From assembly GCA_029098505.1 (NCBI GenBank), contig JAQXOE010000053.1, positions 1 through 44,784 on the forward strand: 44,784 bases of DNA, written 5' to 3'. The position numbers and the translations under genes were made by a program. The notes under the pieces are model-generated. The model ran no database searches. It was given only the letters and a program-made list of their open reading frames with translations, and was not told where the DNA came from. The stretch is from Bacteroidales bacterium. GTDB lineage: Bacteria; Bacteroidota; Bacteroidia; Bacteroidales; UBA932. Below are positions 6,776-15,388 of the stretch, one piece after another. The stretch's first letter is position 1. Every line of letters begins with the position of its first letter.

Positions 6776-8086
6776 ATGCAAAAAAAGAGATTGACCTTCT
6801 GGCAGATGTTCAATCTGAGCTTCGGCTTCTTCGGAGTTCAGATCGCCTATGCTCTTCAAAGTGCCAACATCAGCCGAATATTCGCGACCCTCGGTGCAGA
6901 TCCGCATCAGCTCAGCTTCTTTTGGATACTTCCCCCATTGATGGGTATGATAGTCCAGCCTCTCGTGGGCAAGTTCTCCGACCGGACCTGGTGCCGCCTC
7001 GGCCGTCGCAAGCCTTATCTTCTCGGCGGAGCCATCGTTGCCGTCCTCGTGATGCTGCTTCTTCCCAATGCGGGCAATATCAGCTTCTCGTCCCGTCTTC
7101 TCCTCGGATTGAACGGAGCGATGTGGTTCGGTCTTTTCTCGCTGATTTTCCTCGACACCTCCATCAATGTGGCGATGCAGCCTTTCAAGATGATGGTGGG
7201 AGATACCGTTGGAGAGGAGCAGAAGGCTGAAGCCTACTCCATCCAGAGTTTCCTTTGCAATGCCGGAAGCCTCGCAGGCTATCTTTTCCCGATATTCTTC
7301 ACTTGGATCGGAATTGCCAATACCGCTCCTGCGGGCGTTATCCCGGATTCGGTGAAGTGGAGCTTCTATTGCGGAGCATTCATCCTCATCGCCTGCGTGC
7401 TCTTCACCTTCTTCAAGGTCAAGGAGATGGATCCCGAGGAGTATGCGGCCTTCCACGGAACCGATGCCAAGGAGGCTGAGGACAATCCTGGTATGCTCAA
7501 ACTTCTCGTGAAGGCTCCCAAGACCTTCTGGACCGTTTCATTGGTGCAGTTCTTCTGCTGGGCGGCCTTCCTTCTGCTTTGGACCTACACCAACGGCGCC
7601 ATTGCCGAAACTTGCTGGGGTACTACCGACGTGACCTCGGCCGGCTATCAGGCTGCCGGCAACTGGGTGGGAGTGCTCTTCGCAGTTGAGGCTGTGGGTG
7701 CTATGCTCTGGGCTTTCGCCATTCCGAAGTTCAAGACCCTCAATCAGGCTTACGCGGTTTCATTGCTCCTTGGAGCAGTGGGCTTCGCTTCAGTTTTCTT
7801 CATTCACAACCAGTATGCGCTATTCATCTCCTTCCTTCTCATCGGAGTCGTTTGGGGTGCTATGCTGGCCATTCCTTTCACCTTCGTGACCAATGCGCTG
7901 ACCCACCATATCGGCACATATCTGGGCCTGTTCAATTGCGCCATCTGCCTTCCACAGATCGTGGCTGCCGCTTGCGGAGGCTTCATACTCAAGCTGATAG
8001 GCGGCGCTCAGGTGGGAATGTTCATCGTGGCTGCTGTGCTTCTGGTTTTCGGAGCGCTTTCAGTCCTGCTGATTAAGAAAAATTAA
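6776..8086 (+). CDS. MFS sugar transporter (SLC45/maltose-type)
   Basis: A 436-residue inner-membrane protein with about 12 hydrophobic segments. The opening FWQMFNLSFGFFGVQIAYALQ, the loop 2-3 motif VGKFSDRTWCRLGRRKPY and the following membrane repeats match the glycoside/SLC45-like branch of the major facilitator superfamily, whose Bacteroidetes members move maltose, sucrose or short maltodextrins with a cation. I chose the ATG at 6776 because it follows the promoter and removes 20 residues without membrane character. It is the first gene of the operon, 27 nt before susC, and would bring the products of SusA/SusB-like enzymes from periplasm to cytoplasm for MalQ. Substrate is inferred from context. 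Confidence 0.9.
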   Translation: MQKKRLTFWQMFNLSFGFFGVQIAYALQSANISRIFATLGADPHQLSFFWILPPLMGMIVQPLVGKFSDRTWCRLGRRKPYLLGGAIVAVLVMLLLPNAGNISFSSRLLLGLNGAMWFGLFSLIFLDTSINVAMQPFKMMVGDTVGEEQKAEAYSIQSFLCNAGSLAGYLFPIFFTWIGIANTAPAGVIPDSVKWSFYCGAFILIACVLFTFFKVKEMDPEEYAAFHGTDAKEAEDNPGMLKLLVKAPKTFWTVSLVQFFCWAAFLLLWTYTNGAIAETCWGTTDVTSAGYQAAGNWVGVLFAVEAVGAMLWAFAIPKFKTLNQAYAVSLLLGAVGFASVFFIHNQYALFISFLLIGVVWGAMLAIPFTFVTNALTHHIGTYLGLFNCAICLPQIVAAACGGFILKLIGGAQVGMFIVAAVLLVFGALSVLLIKKN

Positions 8087-8113
8087 CATCATACTTTCTA
8101 ATTACTATTATTT

Positions 8114-11113
8114 ATGAATAGAATCGTAACAAAGCTCTTGGGAGCCGTGCTTCTTTGCATGGCTTCTGCACCTGCTTTCGCTCAGCGCGCTTATCAGGTG
8201 AAGGGTGTGGTTACCGACGCTATGGGCCCGGTTATCGGTGCTACCGTGATGGAAAAAGGAACCACCAACGGTACATCCACCGGCCTCGACGGAGACTACG
8301 TCCTTAATGTTTCCAGTGCGGATGCTCTCATAGAGATCAGCTGTATCGGATACACATCAGTTACTTACAAGGCATCCCAGGTGCCTCCAACAGTACTTCT
8401 TGAAGAAGACGCCCTCTTCCTTGACGACGTTGTGGTCATCGGCTACGGTACAGTCAAGAAGAGTGATATGACAGGTTCGGTGGCCACTGTAAAGGCTGAC
8501 CAGATCAACAAGGGTGTGGTTTCTTCACCTACCGACCTCCTCAAGGGTAAGTCAGCCGGTGTAGTTGTCACCTCAGGTGACGGTGCCCCTGGTTCAGCAT
8601 CAACCATCCGTATCCGCGGCGGTTCATCGCTCCAGGCATCCAACGACCCTCTCATCATCATTGACGGTCTTCCTGTATCCAACACGGGTATCAGCGGAAC
8701 AGCCAGCGCCCTCTCATCCATCAACCCTAACGATATCGAGTCATTCACCGTTCTCAAGGACGCATCAGCTACCGCCATCTACGGTTCACGCGCTTCCAAC
8801 GGTGTCATTATGATTACCACCAAGAAGGGTTCGAAGTATGACAATGGCATTCCTCACGTTGACGCCGACTTCACAGCGTCTGTCAGCCAGAACACCAAGT
8901 ATGTCGATGTAATGGACGCAGCCACCCTCAAGGACGCTGTTGCCAAGTACTCCGGCGGTACCGATACTGAGGCTTACAGGGCTCTCGGTGATGCGGATAC
9001 TGATTGGCAGAAGGAAATCTATCAGCTCGCCCAGAGCTACGAAGGAAACGTTTCCATCAACGGAAAGGTGGGCAGCCGCGACGGCTTCTATATGCCATAC
9101 CGCGTATCCCTCGGCGCCCTCGACCAGAACGGTACCCTCAAGACCGGTTATATGAAGAGAGAGACCGTGTCCCTCAACCTCACTCCGACCCTTCTTGACG
9201 AGCACCTCACCATCAACCTGAATGCGAAGGGTATGAATATGGATACACGCTTCGCCAACCAGGACGCCATCGGACAGGCTATCCAGTACGACCCTACCAA
9301 GCCTGTATATGATGAGAAGGGTCTCAATGGCTACAGCTGGTGGAACTACGGCAAGGGAACCTTCACCATTGACAACTGCAACACTATGGCCAACTCAAAC
9401 CCTGTTGCCCTCCTCAATGACAAGAAAGACGTTTCCAACGCAAAGCGCTTCCTCGGAAATGCTCAGTTCGATTATAAGATCCACGGTTTCGAGGATCTCA
9501 GATTCAACCTCAACCTCGGTATCGACTACACCAAGTCAAATGGTACAGTCGACGTGGCACAGGGCACTGAGCAGTCTTTCCACAATAAGTCTCAGGCAGG
9601 TTCAGGTTACCATACCAACTACTCTCAGATGAAGCGTGACGAGACTCTCGAGTTCTATGCTGACTACAACAAGTCACTCGGCAAGAGCAACATCGACCTT
9701 ATGGCAGGTTACTCTTGGCAGTGGTTCTATCAGGAGAGCTTCAACGAGTCCATCTCGGCAGACGGAAAGAATACAGTGCTCTCAGCACCTTATACCTACA
9801 AGTACGAGTCTTACCTCGTTTCTTTCTTCGGTCGTGCAAATTACTCATTTGACGACAGATACCTCATCACCGCCACCCTCCGTCGCGACGGTACCTCACG
9901 CTTCCAGAACAACAAGTGGGGTCTCTTCCCTTCAGTCGCTCTCGGTTGGAACGTGAAGAATGAGAGCTTCCTCAAGAACTATGAGCCTCTCTCAACCCTC
10001 AAGGTACGTCTCTCTTACGGTCAGACCGGCCAGCAGGATCTTGGTGACATCACCACCCTCGCTACTTACAAACTGAACACCAACGCCAGCCAGTATATCT
10101 TCGGCAATCAGTTCCTCTTCCCTATTACTCCGGAAGGATACAATGCCGACCTTAAGTGGGAGACCACCACTACATACAATGCCGGCCTCGATTATGGCTT
10201 CTTCGGCGGACGCATCAGCGGTACAATTGACTACTACAAGCGCTACACCAAGGACCTTCTCAATTGGACTCCTGTTCCGTCAGGCGCTAACCTCACCAAC
10301 TATCTCAATGCCAATATCGGTAACCTCGAGAATACCGGTGTCGAGCTCGAAATCAACACCATCCCTGTAGAGACCCGCGATATGTCCTGGACTTTCGGCG
10401 CAAACTTCGCTTGGAACAGGACCCTCGTAACCAAGCTTACAGCTGATGACGAGCGTCCTGACTACTACGGAGTGGAGACCGGAGGCATCTCAGGCGGAAC
10501 CGGAAACACCATCCAGGTTCACCAGACCGGTTATGCTCCTAACTCATTCTTCGTATATGAGCAGGTTTATGACACTGAAGGACGTCCTATCGAAGGCCTT
10601 TATGTTGACCGCAACAATGACGGTAAGATCGATACCAACGACAAGTACATCTACCACAAGGCGGCTCCAGACTTCACCATCGGTCTCAACACCTCCCTCA
10701 CTTGGAAGCAGTGGACCCTGGCAGCTTCAGCTCACGCAAATATCGGCAACTATGTCTATGACAATGTCCGTTCAAACGGCGAGCTCCTTACCGACCTCTG
10801 GACCAACAACTTCGTAAACAACCGCGTGAACGGTGCGATGGAGACCAATTTCGCCAACAACGCGCAGTACTTCAGCGACTATTACATCAAGAACGCTTCT
10901 TTCTTCAAGTTCGACAACATCACCCTTGGCCGCAACATAAATCTCGGCAAGGTGGCTGAACGCGATATGAGACTCAATGTATTTGCTACCGTACAGAATG
11001 TCTGCACCATCACCAAGTACACCGGAATCGACCCTGAAATCTTCTCAGGTATCGACAACAATCTCTATCCACGTCCTCGCACTTACATCCTCGGACTTAA
11101 GTTCAACTTCTAA
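8114..11113 (+). CDS. susC: SusC-like TonB-dependent outer membrane transporter
   Basis: A 999-residue outer-membrane transporter for maltooligosaccharides. It has a signal peptide (residues 1-23, ending AFAQ), a carboxypeptidase-regulatory-like domain (about 28-100, VKGVVTDAMGPVIGATV), the SusC signature DDVVVIGYGTVKKSDMTGSV, a plug domain (about 115-230, with IRIRGGSSLQASNDPLIIIDG and LKDASATAIYGSRASNGVI) and a 22-stranded barrel ending in GLKFNF, with the terminal Phe expected for BAM insertion. The next gene is susD, sharing one base between stop and a possible start. The SusC barrel and SusD lid act as one import machine powered by TonB. Starch specificity is inferred from the neighbouring GH13, GH97 and GH77 genes. 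Confidence 0.96.
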   Translation: MNRIVTKLLGAVLLCMASAPAFAQRAYQVKGVVTDAMGPVIGATVMEKGTTNGTSTGLDGDYVLNVSSADALIEISCIGYTSVTYKASQVPPTVLLEEDALFLDDVVVIGYGTVKKSDMTGSVATVKADQINKGVVSSPTDLLKGKSAGVVVTSGDGAPGSASTIRIRGGSSLQASNDPLIIIDGLPVSNTGISGTASALSSINPNDIESFTVLKDASATAIYGSRASNGVIMITTKKGSKYDNGIPHVDADFTASVSQNTKYVDVMDAATLKDAVAKYSGGTDTEAYRALGDADTDWQKEIYQLAQSYEGNVSINGKVGSRDGFYMPYRVSLGALDQNGTLKTGYMKRETVSLNLTPTLLDEHLTINLNAKGMNMDTRFANQDAIGQAIQYDPTKPVYDEKGLNGYSWWNYGKGTFTIDNCNTMANSNPVALLNDKKDVSNAKRFLGNAQFDYKIHGFEDLRFNLNLGIDYTKSNGTVDVAQGTEQSFHNKSQAGSGYHTNYSQMKRDETLEFYADYNKSLGKSNIDLMAGYSWQWFYQESFNESISADGKNTVLSAPYTYKYESYLVSFFGRANYSFDDRYLITATLRRDGTSRFQNNKWGLFPSVALGWNVKNESFLKNYEPLSTLKVRLSYGQTGQQDLGDITTLATYKLNTNASQYIFGNQFLFPITPEGYNADLKWETTTTYNAGLDYGFFGGRISGTIDYYKRYTKDLLNWTPVPSGANLTNYLNANIGNLENTGVELEINTIPVETRDMSWTFGANFAWNRTLVTKLTADDERPDYYGVETGGISGGTGNTIQVHQTGYAPNSFFVYEQVYDTEGRPIEGLYVDRNNDGKIDTNDKYIYHKAAPDFTIGLNTSLTWKQWTLAASAHANIGNYVYDNVRSNGELLTDLWTNNFVNNRVNGAMETNFANNAQYFSDYYIKNASFFKFDNITLGRNINLGKVAERDMRLNVFATVQNVCTITKYTGIDPEIFSGIDNNLYPRPRTYILGLKFNF

Positions 11114-11133
11114 TGCTTAAAACGAATCGAGTT

Positions 11134-12717
11134 ATGAAAAAGAATATCATTCTTACATTTGCGGCCGCAGCCCTTCTCGCAGTGGGTACCAGCTCCTGCG
11201 TAGGAGACCTCAATGTGACCCCGATCGATCCAAATACACAGCTCCCTGAGGATGTCCTTAACAGCCAGGATGCTTACAATCAGCTTCTTGCAAAGTGCTA
11301 TCAGGGACTTGCCTGCTCTGCATCTGACGGTCCGGATTCAAGCCCTGACATCTCAGGTGTCGACGGCGGTTACGGCCAATATATCCGTGCTATGTTCCAT
11401 ATGGAGGTGCTCTCTACCGATGAGGCAGTCTGCTGCTGGAACGACCAGACCCTTTTTGACATCCACAATCTCTGCTGGAGTACTTCCGACACCTTCGTGG
11501 CTGCCGCTTACTACCGCGTATTCTTCCAGGTAGGTCTTTGCAACGAGTTCATCCGCCGTGCACGTGCTGCTGAAATCGAGGGCTTTACCAAGAAGGACCA
11601 GTTCATCGCCGAGGCCAGGGCTCTCCGCCTCCTCAGCTACTATCACGCCATCGACCTCTTCGGAAACGTTCCTTTCTTCACTGAGGACAATTCAGTCGGT
11701 TCAGAGGGTCCATCGCAGATTTCACGCGCCGAACTCTTCGAGTGGATGGAGAACGAGGCAAAGGATCTTCTCTCATCTTCAAGCGCACTTCCTGCAGCCG
11801 GTAAGACCGAGTATGGCCGCATAGACCAGGGTGCTGTTCAGATGATACTTGCCAAGCTTTATCTCAATGCAGAGGTGTGGGCAGGCCAGAACCGCTATGC
11901 TGACTGCGCTCAGCTCGCCAAGACCATTATGGGCGAGTACGAGCTTCACTCAGAGTATCTTGACCTCTTCTCAGCTGACAATCATCTCTTCACCAAGAAC
12001 ACAACCTACAACGGAGACGAGATCATCTTTGTAGTTCCTCAGGACGGTTACAATATCCGTTCATACGGAGTTACCAACTACATCATCTTCGCTTCGACAG
12101 GTGGAAAGATGGATGTTAATGAAATGGGCATATCGTCAGGTTGGAGCGGTCTTTCACTTACTCCTCAGTTCGTGGACCTCTTCGAGGCTGGTGACAAGCG
12201 CGCCAACTTCTACACCGGATACGGAAAGAACATCGACCAGATCAACAAGTTCGATCCTGAAGACTGGGAGGGCGGTTACAAGTCTATGAAATTCAGAAAT
12301 GTAAATCACGACGGTACCCCTGCACAGTATTCAAGCTTCGTTGACACTGACTTCCCTGTATTCCGTGTTGCTGATGCATACCTTATGCTCGCTGAGTGTG
12401 CAAAGCGCAGCGCGGCTTCCGAGGCTGAAGGCCTTGAGGCTCTCAACGCTATCCGCAGAAGAGCAGGTGTGGCTGAGAAGTCTTCGTACACTCTTCAGGA
12501 CGTTCTCGACGAGCGTGGCCGTGAGCTCTATCACGAGCTTGTACGCCGTCAGGACCTCGTCCGCTTCGGTCAGTTCACCACATCCGAGTACCTTTGGGCT
12601 TGGAAAGGCGGTGTGAAGGAAGGAAAGGCTGTTGACAGCAAGTACAACCTCTATCCTCTCACCTCAAGTGATGTGAACGCTAACGGAAAGCTCGAGCAGA
12701 ACGAGGGCTACAAGTAG
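11134..12717 (+). CDS. susD: SusD-like surface glycan-binding lipoprotein
   Basis: A 527-residue SusD/RagB-family protein that caps SusC and delivers glycan to it. I place the start at the ATG at 11134 because MKKNIILTFAAAALLAVGTSSC is a complete lipoprotein signal with the acylated Cys at residue 22; the ATG at 11113, which overlaps the susC stop, would add seven residues. The family signs include DPNTQLPEDVLNSQDAYNQL near the N-terminus, the TPR-rich helical part with EARALRLLSYYHAIDLFGNVP, and the C-terminal LNAIRRRAGV and ERGRELYHELVRRQDLVRFG. The acidic residues after the Cys (GDLNV) are only weakly like a surface-export signal. Confidence 0.96.
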   Translation: MKKNIILTFAAAALLAVGTSSCVGDLNVTPIDPNTQLPEDVLNSQDAYNQLLAKCYQGLACSASDGPDSSPDISGVDGGYGQYIRAMFHMEVLSTDEAVCCWNDQTLFDIHNLCWSTSDTFVAAAYYRVFFQVGLCNEFIRRARAAEIEGFTKKDQFIAEARALRLLSYYHAIDLFGNVPFFTEDNSVGSEGPSQISRAELFEWMENEAKDLLSSSSALPAAGKTEYGRIDQGAVQMILAKLYLNAEVWAGQNRYADCAQLAKTIMGEYELHSEYLDLFSADNHLFTKNTTYNGDEIIFVVPQDGYNIRSYGVTNYIIFASTGGKMDVNEMGISSGWSGLSLTPQFVDLFEAGDKRANFYTGYGKNIDQINKFDPEDWEGGYKSMKFRNVNHDGTPAQYSSFVDTDFPVFRVADAYLMLAECAKRSAASEAEGLEALNAIRRRAGVAEKSSYTLQDVLDERGRELYHELVRRQDLVRFGQFTTSEYLWAWKGGVKEGKAVDSKYNLYPLTSSDVNANGKLEQNEGYK

Positions 12718-12747
12718 TATTGGCATTAACGACCAAAATTTTGAAAG

Positions 12748-15324
12748 ATGAAAAAGTATTTATCAATAGCATTTGCTGCAGTTGCACTCAGCCTCGCTTC
12801 AGTATCCTGCGTGGATGAGAGGGAACTGGCGGTGTTCGACCCTGCCGGCGTGACTGCACAGACTCTGGGGGAAATCAATGGAGCACCCCTTTCAGCTGAA
12901 GGTCCGGATATTACCACTACCTTCAACAAAGCGGACTTCAAGCTCTCTGCACCTTCAGGATATACCCTGTATGCAGCAGCTTCAGGAACCGCAATGGCCG
13001 AGAAGACCAAGGTTACTGCCACTATCGGTGACGGAACCATCACTATGACTCAGAAGGACCTCAACAACCTCGTGCTCAATATGGGTGCTGTGGCAGAAGA
13101 GGAATTCACAGTGGATTTCATGCTCGAGGGCTATCTCCTCAGCGACAAGAATACTGCAATCGCGGGCTCACAGGTAAGCTCGAACATTGTATCAGCCACA
13201 TTCATTCCTTATGCTGCAAACCGTCTCGACGTAGATATTTACGAACACGTTTGGGTTATTGGAGCCAGCCCTAAGGTCAGCGCCTGGGATCACAAGAAGG
13301 TTTACCAGTTCCTCTATGACTACAATAAGGACGGTGTAACCTATACCGGTGTCATCGACTTCGGTGATGGTGATAAGACTGCAGCTGACGGTTGGAAGAT
13401 TACTGGTACAGATGCTTGGGTAGATGATGTCAACTGGGGTAGTGAAGCTCAGGCTGAAGAAGCTGAAGCTAACGAAATCCAGCTCGTCGCAGGTGGCGGC
13501 TCAAAGGACATCAAGGCTTACTCAAAGAGGTTCTACTCATTCAAGTTCAACAAGAGCACCCTCGTCCTCACCAAGGTAGCCGGTTGGGACAAGCTCAGCA
13601 TCGTAGGTTCATTCAATGGCTGGGATCCTGCTAACGAGGACTGCGTGATGGAGTACAATGACTCTTACCACAGATTCTGGATTGACTACACCTTCGCCGA
13701 GGACAGCGAACTCAAGTTCAATGCTGATGGCGCTTGGGATCTCAACTGGGGCGTTGACTGCAACACCGGTGGTGACAATATTCCGGTACCTGCAGGAGCA
13801 TACCGTGTATATCTTGACCTCAATACCAATTCTTATACCTTCAATGCCGGTATGTTCGGTAAGGAAGAGCCTACCAACACACCTGGCGGCAGCGAGGAAC
13901 CTGAGGTACCTGAAAAATATCAGGGCTGGGGTATCATCGGTGACTTCAATAACTGGGAAGCAGATGCTGCCATGACCGAGGAAAACGGTGTATGGACAGG
14001 CTATGTAAACCTCAAGTCAACTGACGGTTGGAAACTCCGCAAGGATGCAGACTGGGTTGAAAACCGCGGTGGTGTCCTGGTAGCTCTTGGTGAGCCTTTC
14101 GCTGCAGTAGCAGAGGGTGCTAATATCCAAGTTCCTGCCGACGGCTTCTACAAGGTTGTCTACGATTCAAATGCAGAAACCATCACAGTAAGCAATGGTT
14201 CGGTCTGGTCACTCATTGGTGACTTCAACTCTTGGAGCGGAGATATCGATATGGTAGAGGCAGACGGTGTCTGGACTGCCAGCGATGTGGCTCTCACAGG
14301 CGGATGGAAGATTCGTTACAACCACGCTTGGGATGATGACAGAGGCGGTAGCTTCGAAGCATTCGGCCAGCCTTTCGCTGTTGCCAAGGGTGGTGCCAAT
14401 ATCAACTGCGGTGACGGTAAGTTCACCATCACCTACAACCCTGCAGATGAGACTATTACCGTGATCAATGCAGCCAAGAGCTGGGGCGTTATCGGTAACT
14501 TCAACAACTGGGCCGGAGATGAGAAGATGTCAGAGGTAGCTCCGGGAATCTGGGTAAGCGACAATGTCATTGAGCTCACAGAAGGATGGAAGGTACGTTT
14601 CGGTGCAGATTGGGAAGTAAACTTCGGCGCTGCTACCCCAGCTGCACAGGGTGAGTTCGTAGAGGCAGTTCCTGGTGGCGATAATGTAAATCTCGCAGGA
14701 AGCTACAAGGTGGTTCTCAACACCAATAACAATACTCTCGGAACCCTCGGTTATGCCCTTGTCGGCAGCATTGCCAGCCTCGGTTTCAACTGGGACAAGG
14801 ATCTTCCTATGAATCTTGGAAAGGACGGCAAGTGGTACAGCTCTCCTGTCGCTCTCGGCGAGAACGATGAGTTCAAGGTCCGTTTCAATGCCGGCTGGGA
14901 CGTGAATGTAGGAGGTGAGTGTGTGGAAGCTGAGACTGAATTCGATGCAGTAGCGGGCGGAAGCAATATCAAGGCTCCTGAGGCAGGTACTTATATGGTT
15001 GTATATGACCCTGAGAACCAGACACTTACCCTTACCAAGGAGTTCTGGGGTATGATAGGTGACTTCAACTCTTGGGGTAGCGATACCTATTTGATGTACG
15101 ATGGTGACGGTAACTGGGTGATTTATCGCCAGACTATAGACGGAGGCTGGAAGCTTCGCAAGTCAAGCGGCTGGGATGTCAACCGCGGAGGAACCTTCGT
15201 AGAGTCCGGAGTGGCATTCGATGTTGAAAATAACGGCTCTAACATCTCTGTCGGAGACGGCGCTACCTTCTCAGTAGTATATACTCCTGCTGATGAAAAG
15301 ATTACGGTAACGGTTTTGAAATAA
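12748..15324 (+). CDS. SusE/SusF-like outer membrane starch-binding lipoprotein with about seven repeated modules
   Basis: An 858-residue lipoprotein (signal MKKYLSIAFAAVALSLASVSC, Cys21, followed by VDERE, an acidic surface-export signal). An N-terminal SusE-type Ig-like domain (about 22-160) is followed by tandem modules starting near residues 165, 283, 392, 486, 579, 669 and 766. Most carry the pair GDFNSW (or GSFNGW, GNFNNW) and GWKLRxxxxWxxNRGG, about 45 residues apart, whose Trp and aromatic residues are the likely sugar platform. A Pro/Gly/Glu-rich hinge at about 375-390 separates modules 2 and 3. In B. thetaiotaomicron SusE and SusF are separate proteins with two and three such modules; here a single longer protein replaces both. 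It lies 30 nt after susD in the same operon and is followed by a terminator. Confidence 0.9.
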   Translation: MKKYLSIAFAAVALSLASVSCVDERELAVFDPAGVTAQTLGEINGAPLSAEGPDITTTFNKADFKLSAPSGYTLYAAASGTAMAEKTKVTATIGDGTITMTQKDLNNLVLNMGAVAEEEFTVDFMLEGYLLSDKNTAIAGSQVSSNIVSATFIPYAANRLDVDIYEHVWVIGASPKVSAWDHKKVYQFLYDYNKDGVTYTGVIDFGDGDKTAADGWKITGTDAWVDDVNWGSEAQAEEAEANEIQLVAGGGSKDIKAYSKRFYSFKFNKSTLVLTKVAGWDKLSIVGSFNGWDPANEDCVMEYNDSYHRFWIDYTFAEDSELKFNADGAWDLNWGVDCNTGGDNIPVPAGAYRVYLDLNTNSYTFNAGMFGKEEPTNTPGGSEEPEVPEKYQGWGIIGDFNNWEADAAMTEENGVWTGYVNLKSTDGWKLRKDADWVENRGGVLVALGEPFAAVAEGANIQVPADGFYKVVYDSNAETITVSNGSVWSLIGDFNSWSGDIDMVEADGVWTASDVALTGGWKIRYNHAWDDDRGGSFEAFGQPFAVAKGGANINCGDGKFTITYNPADETITVINAAKSWGVIGNFNNWAGDEKMSEVAPGIWVSDNVIELTEGWKVRFGADWEVNFGAATPAAQGEFVEAVPGGDNVNLAGSYKVVLNTNNNTLGTLGYALVGSIASLGFNWDKDLPMNLGKDGKWYSSPVALGENDEFKVRFNAGWDVNVGGECVEAETEFDAVAGGSNIKAPEAGTYMVVYDPENQTLTLTKEFWGMIGDFNSWGSDTYLMYDGDGNWVIYRQTIDGGWKLRKSSGWDVNRGGTFVESGVAFDVENNGSNISVGDGATFSVVYTPADEKITVTVLK

Positions 15325-15336
15325 TGTGTTTGTTTT

Positions 15337-15377
15337 GCCAGGGCGCCGGAAAAACAGCCGACGCTCTGGCTTTTTTT
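15337..15377 (+). terminator. Intrinsic terminator between the susCDE genes and the glycosidase genes
   Basis: A stem of nine pairs (15337-15345 with 15362-15370, one G-T wobble), extended by an inner GCCG/CGGC-type pairing, is followed by seven T at 15371-15377. It sits in the 64-nt gap before the SusG-like gene. With no promoter visible after it, it probably acts as a partial terminator that lowers expression of the downstream enzymes. Confidence 0.85.
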
Positions 15378-15388
15378 ATTTGATTTTT

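Noticed and set aside
9309..10817. Several +1-frame open frames inside susC
   Set aside because: Ser/Thr-rich translations without motifs, as expected from out-of-frame reading of a TonB-transporter gene.
12748..15324. Repeats in this gene as a CRISPR or satellite array
   Set aside because: The repetition is at protein level with about 90-residue period; the DNA copies are too diverged and lie in one reading frame.
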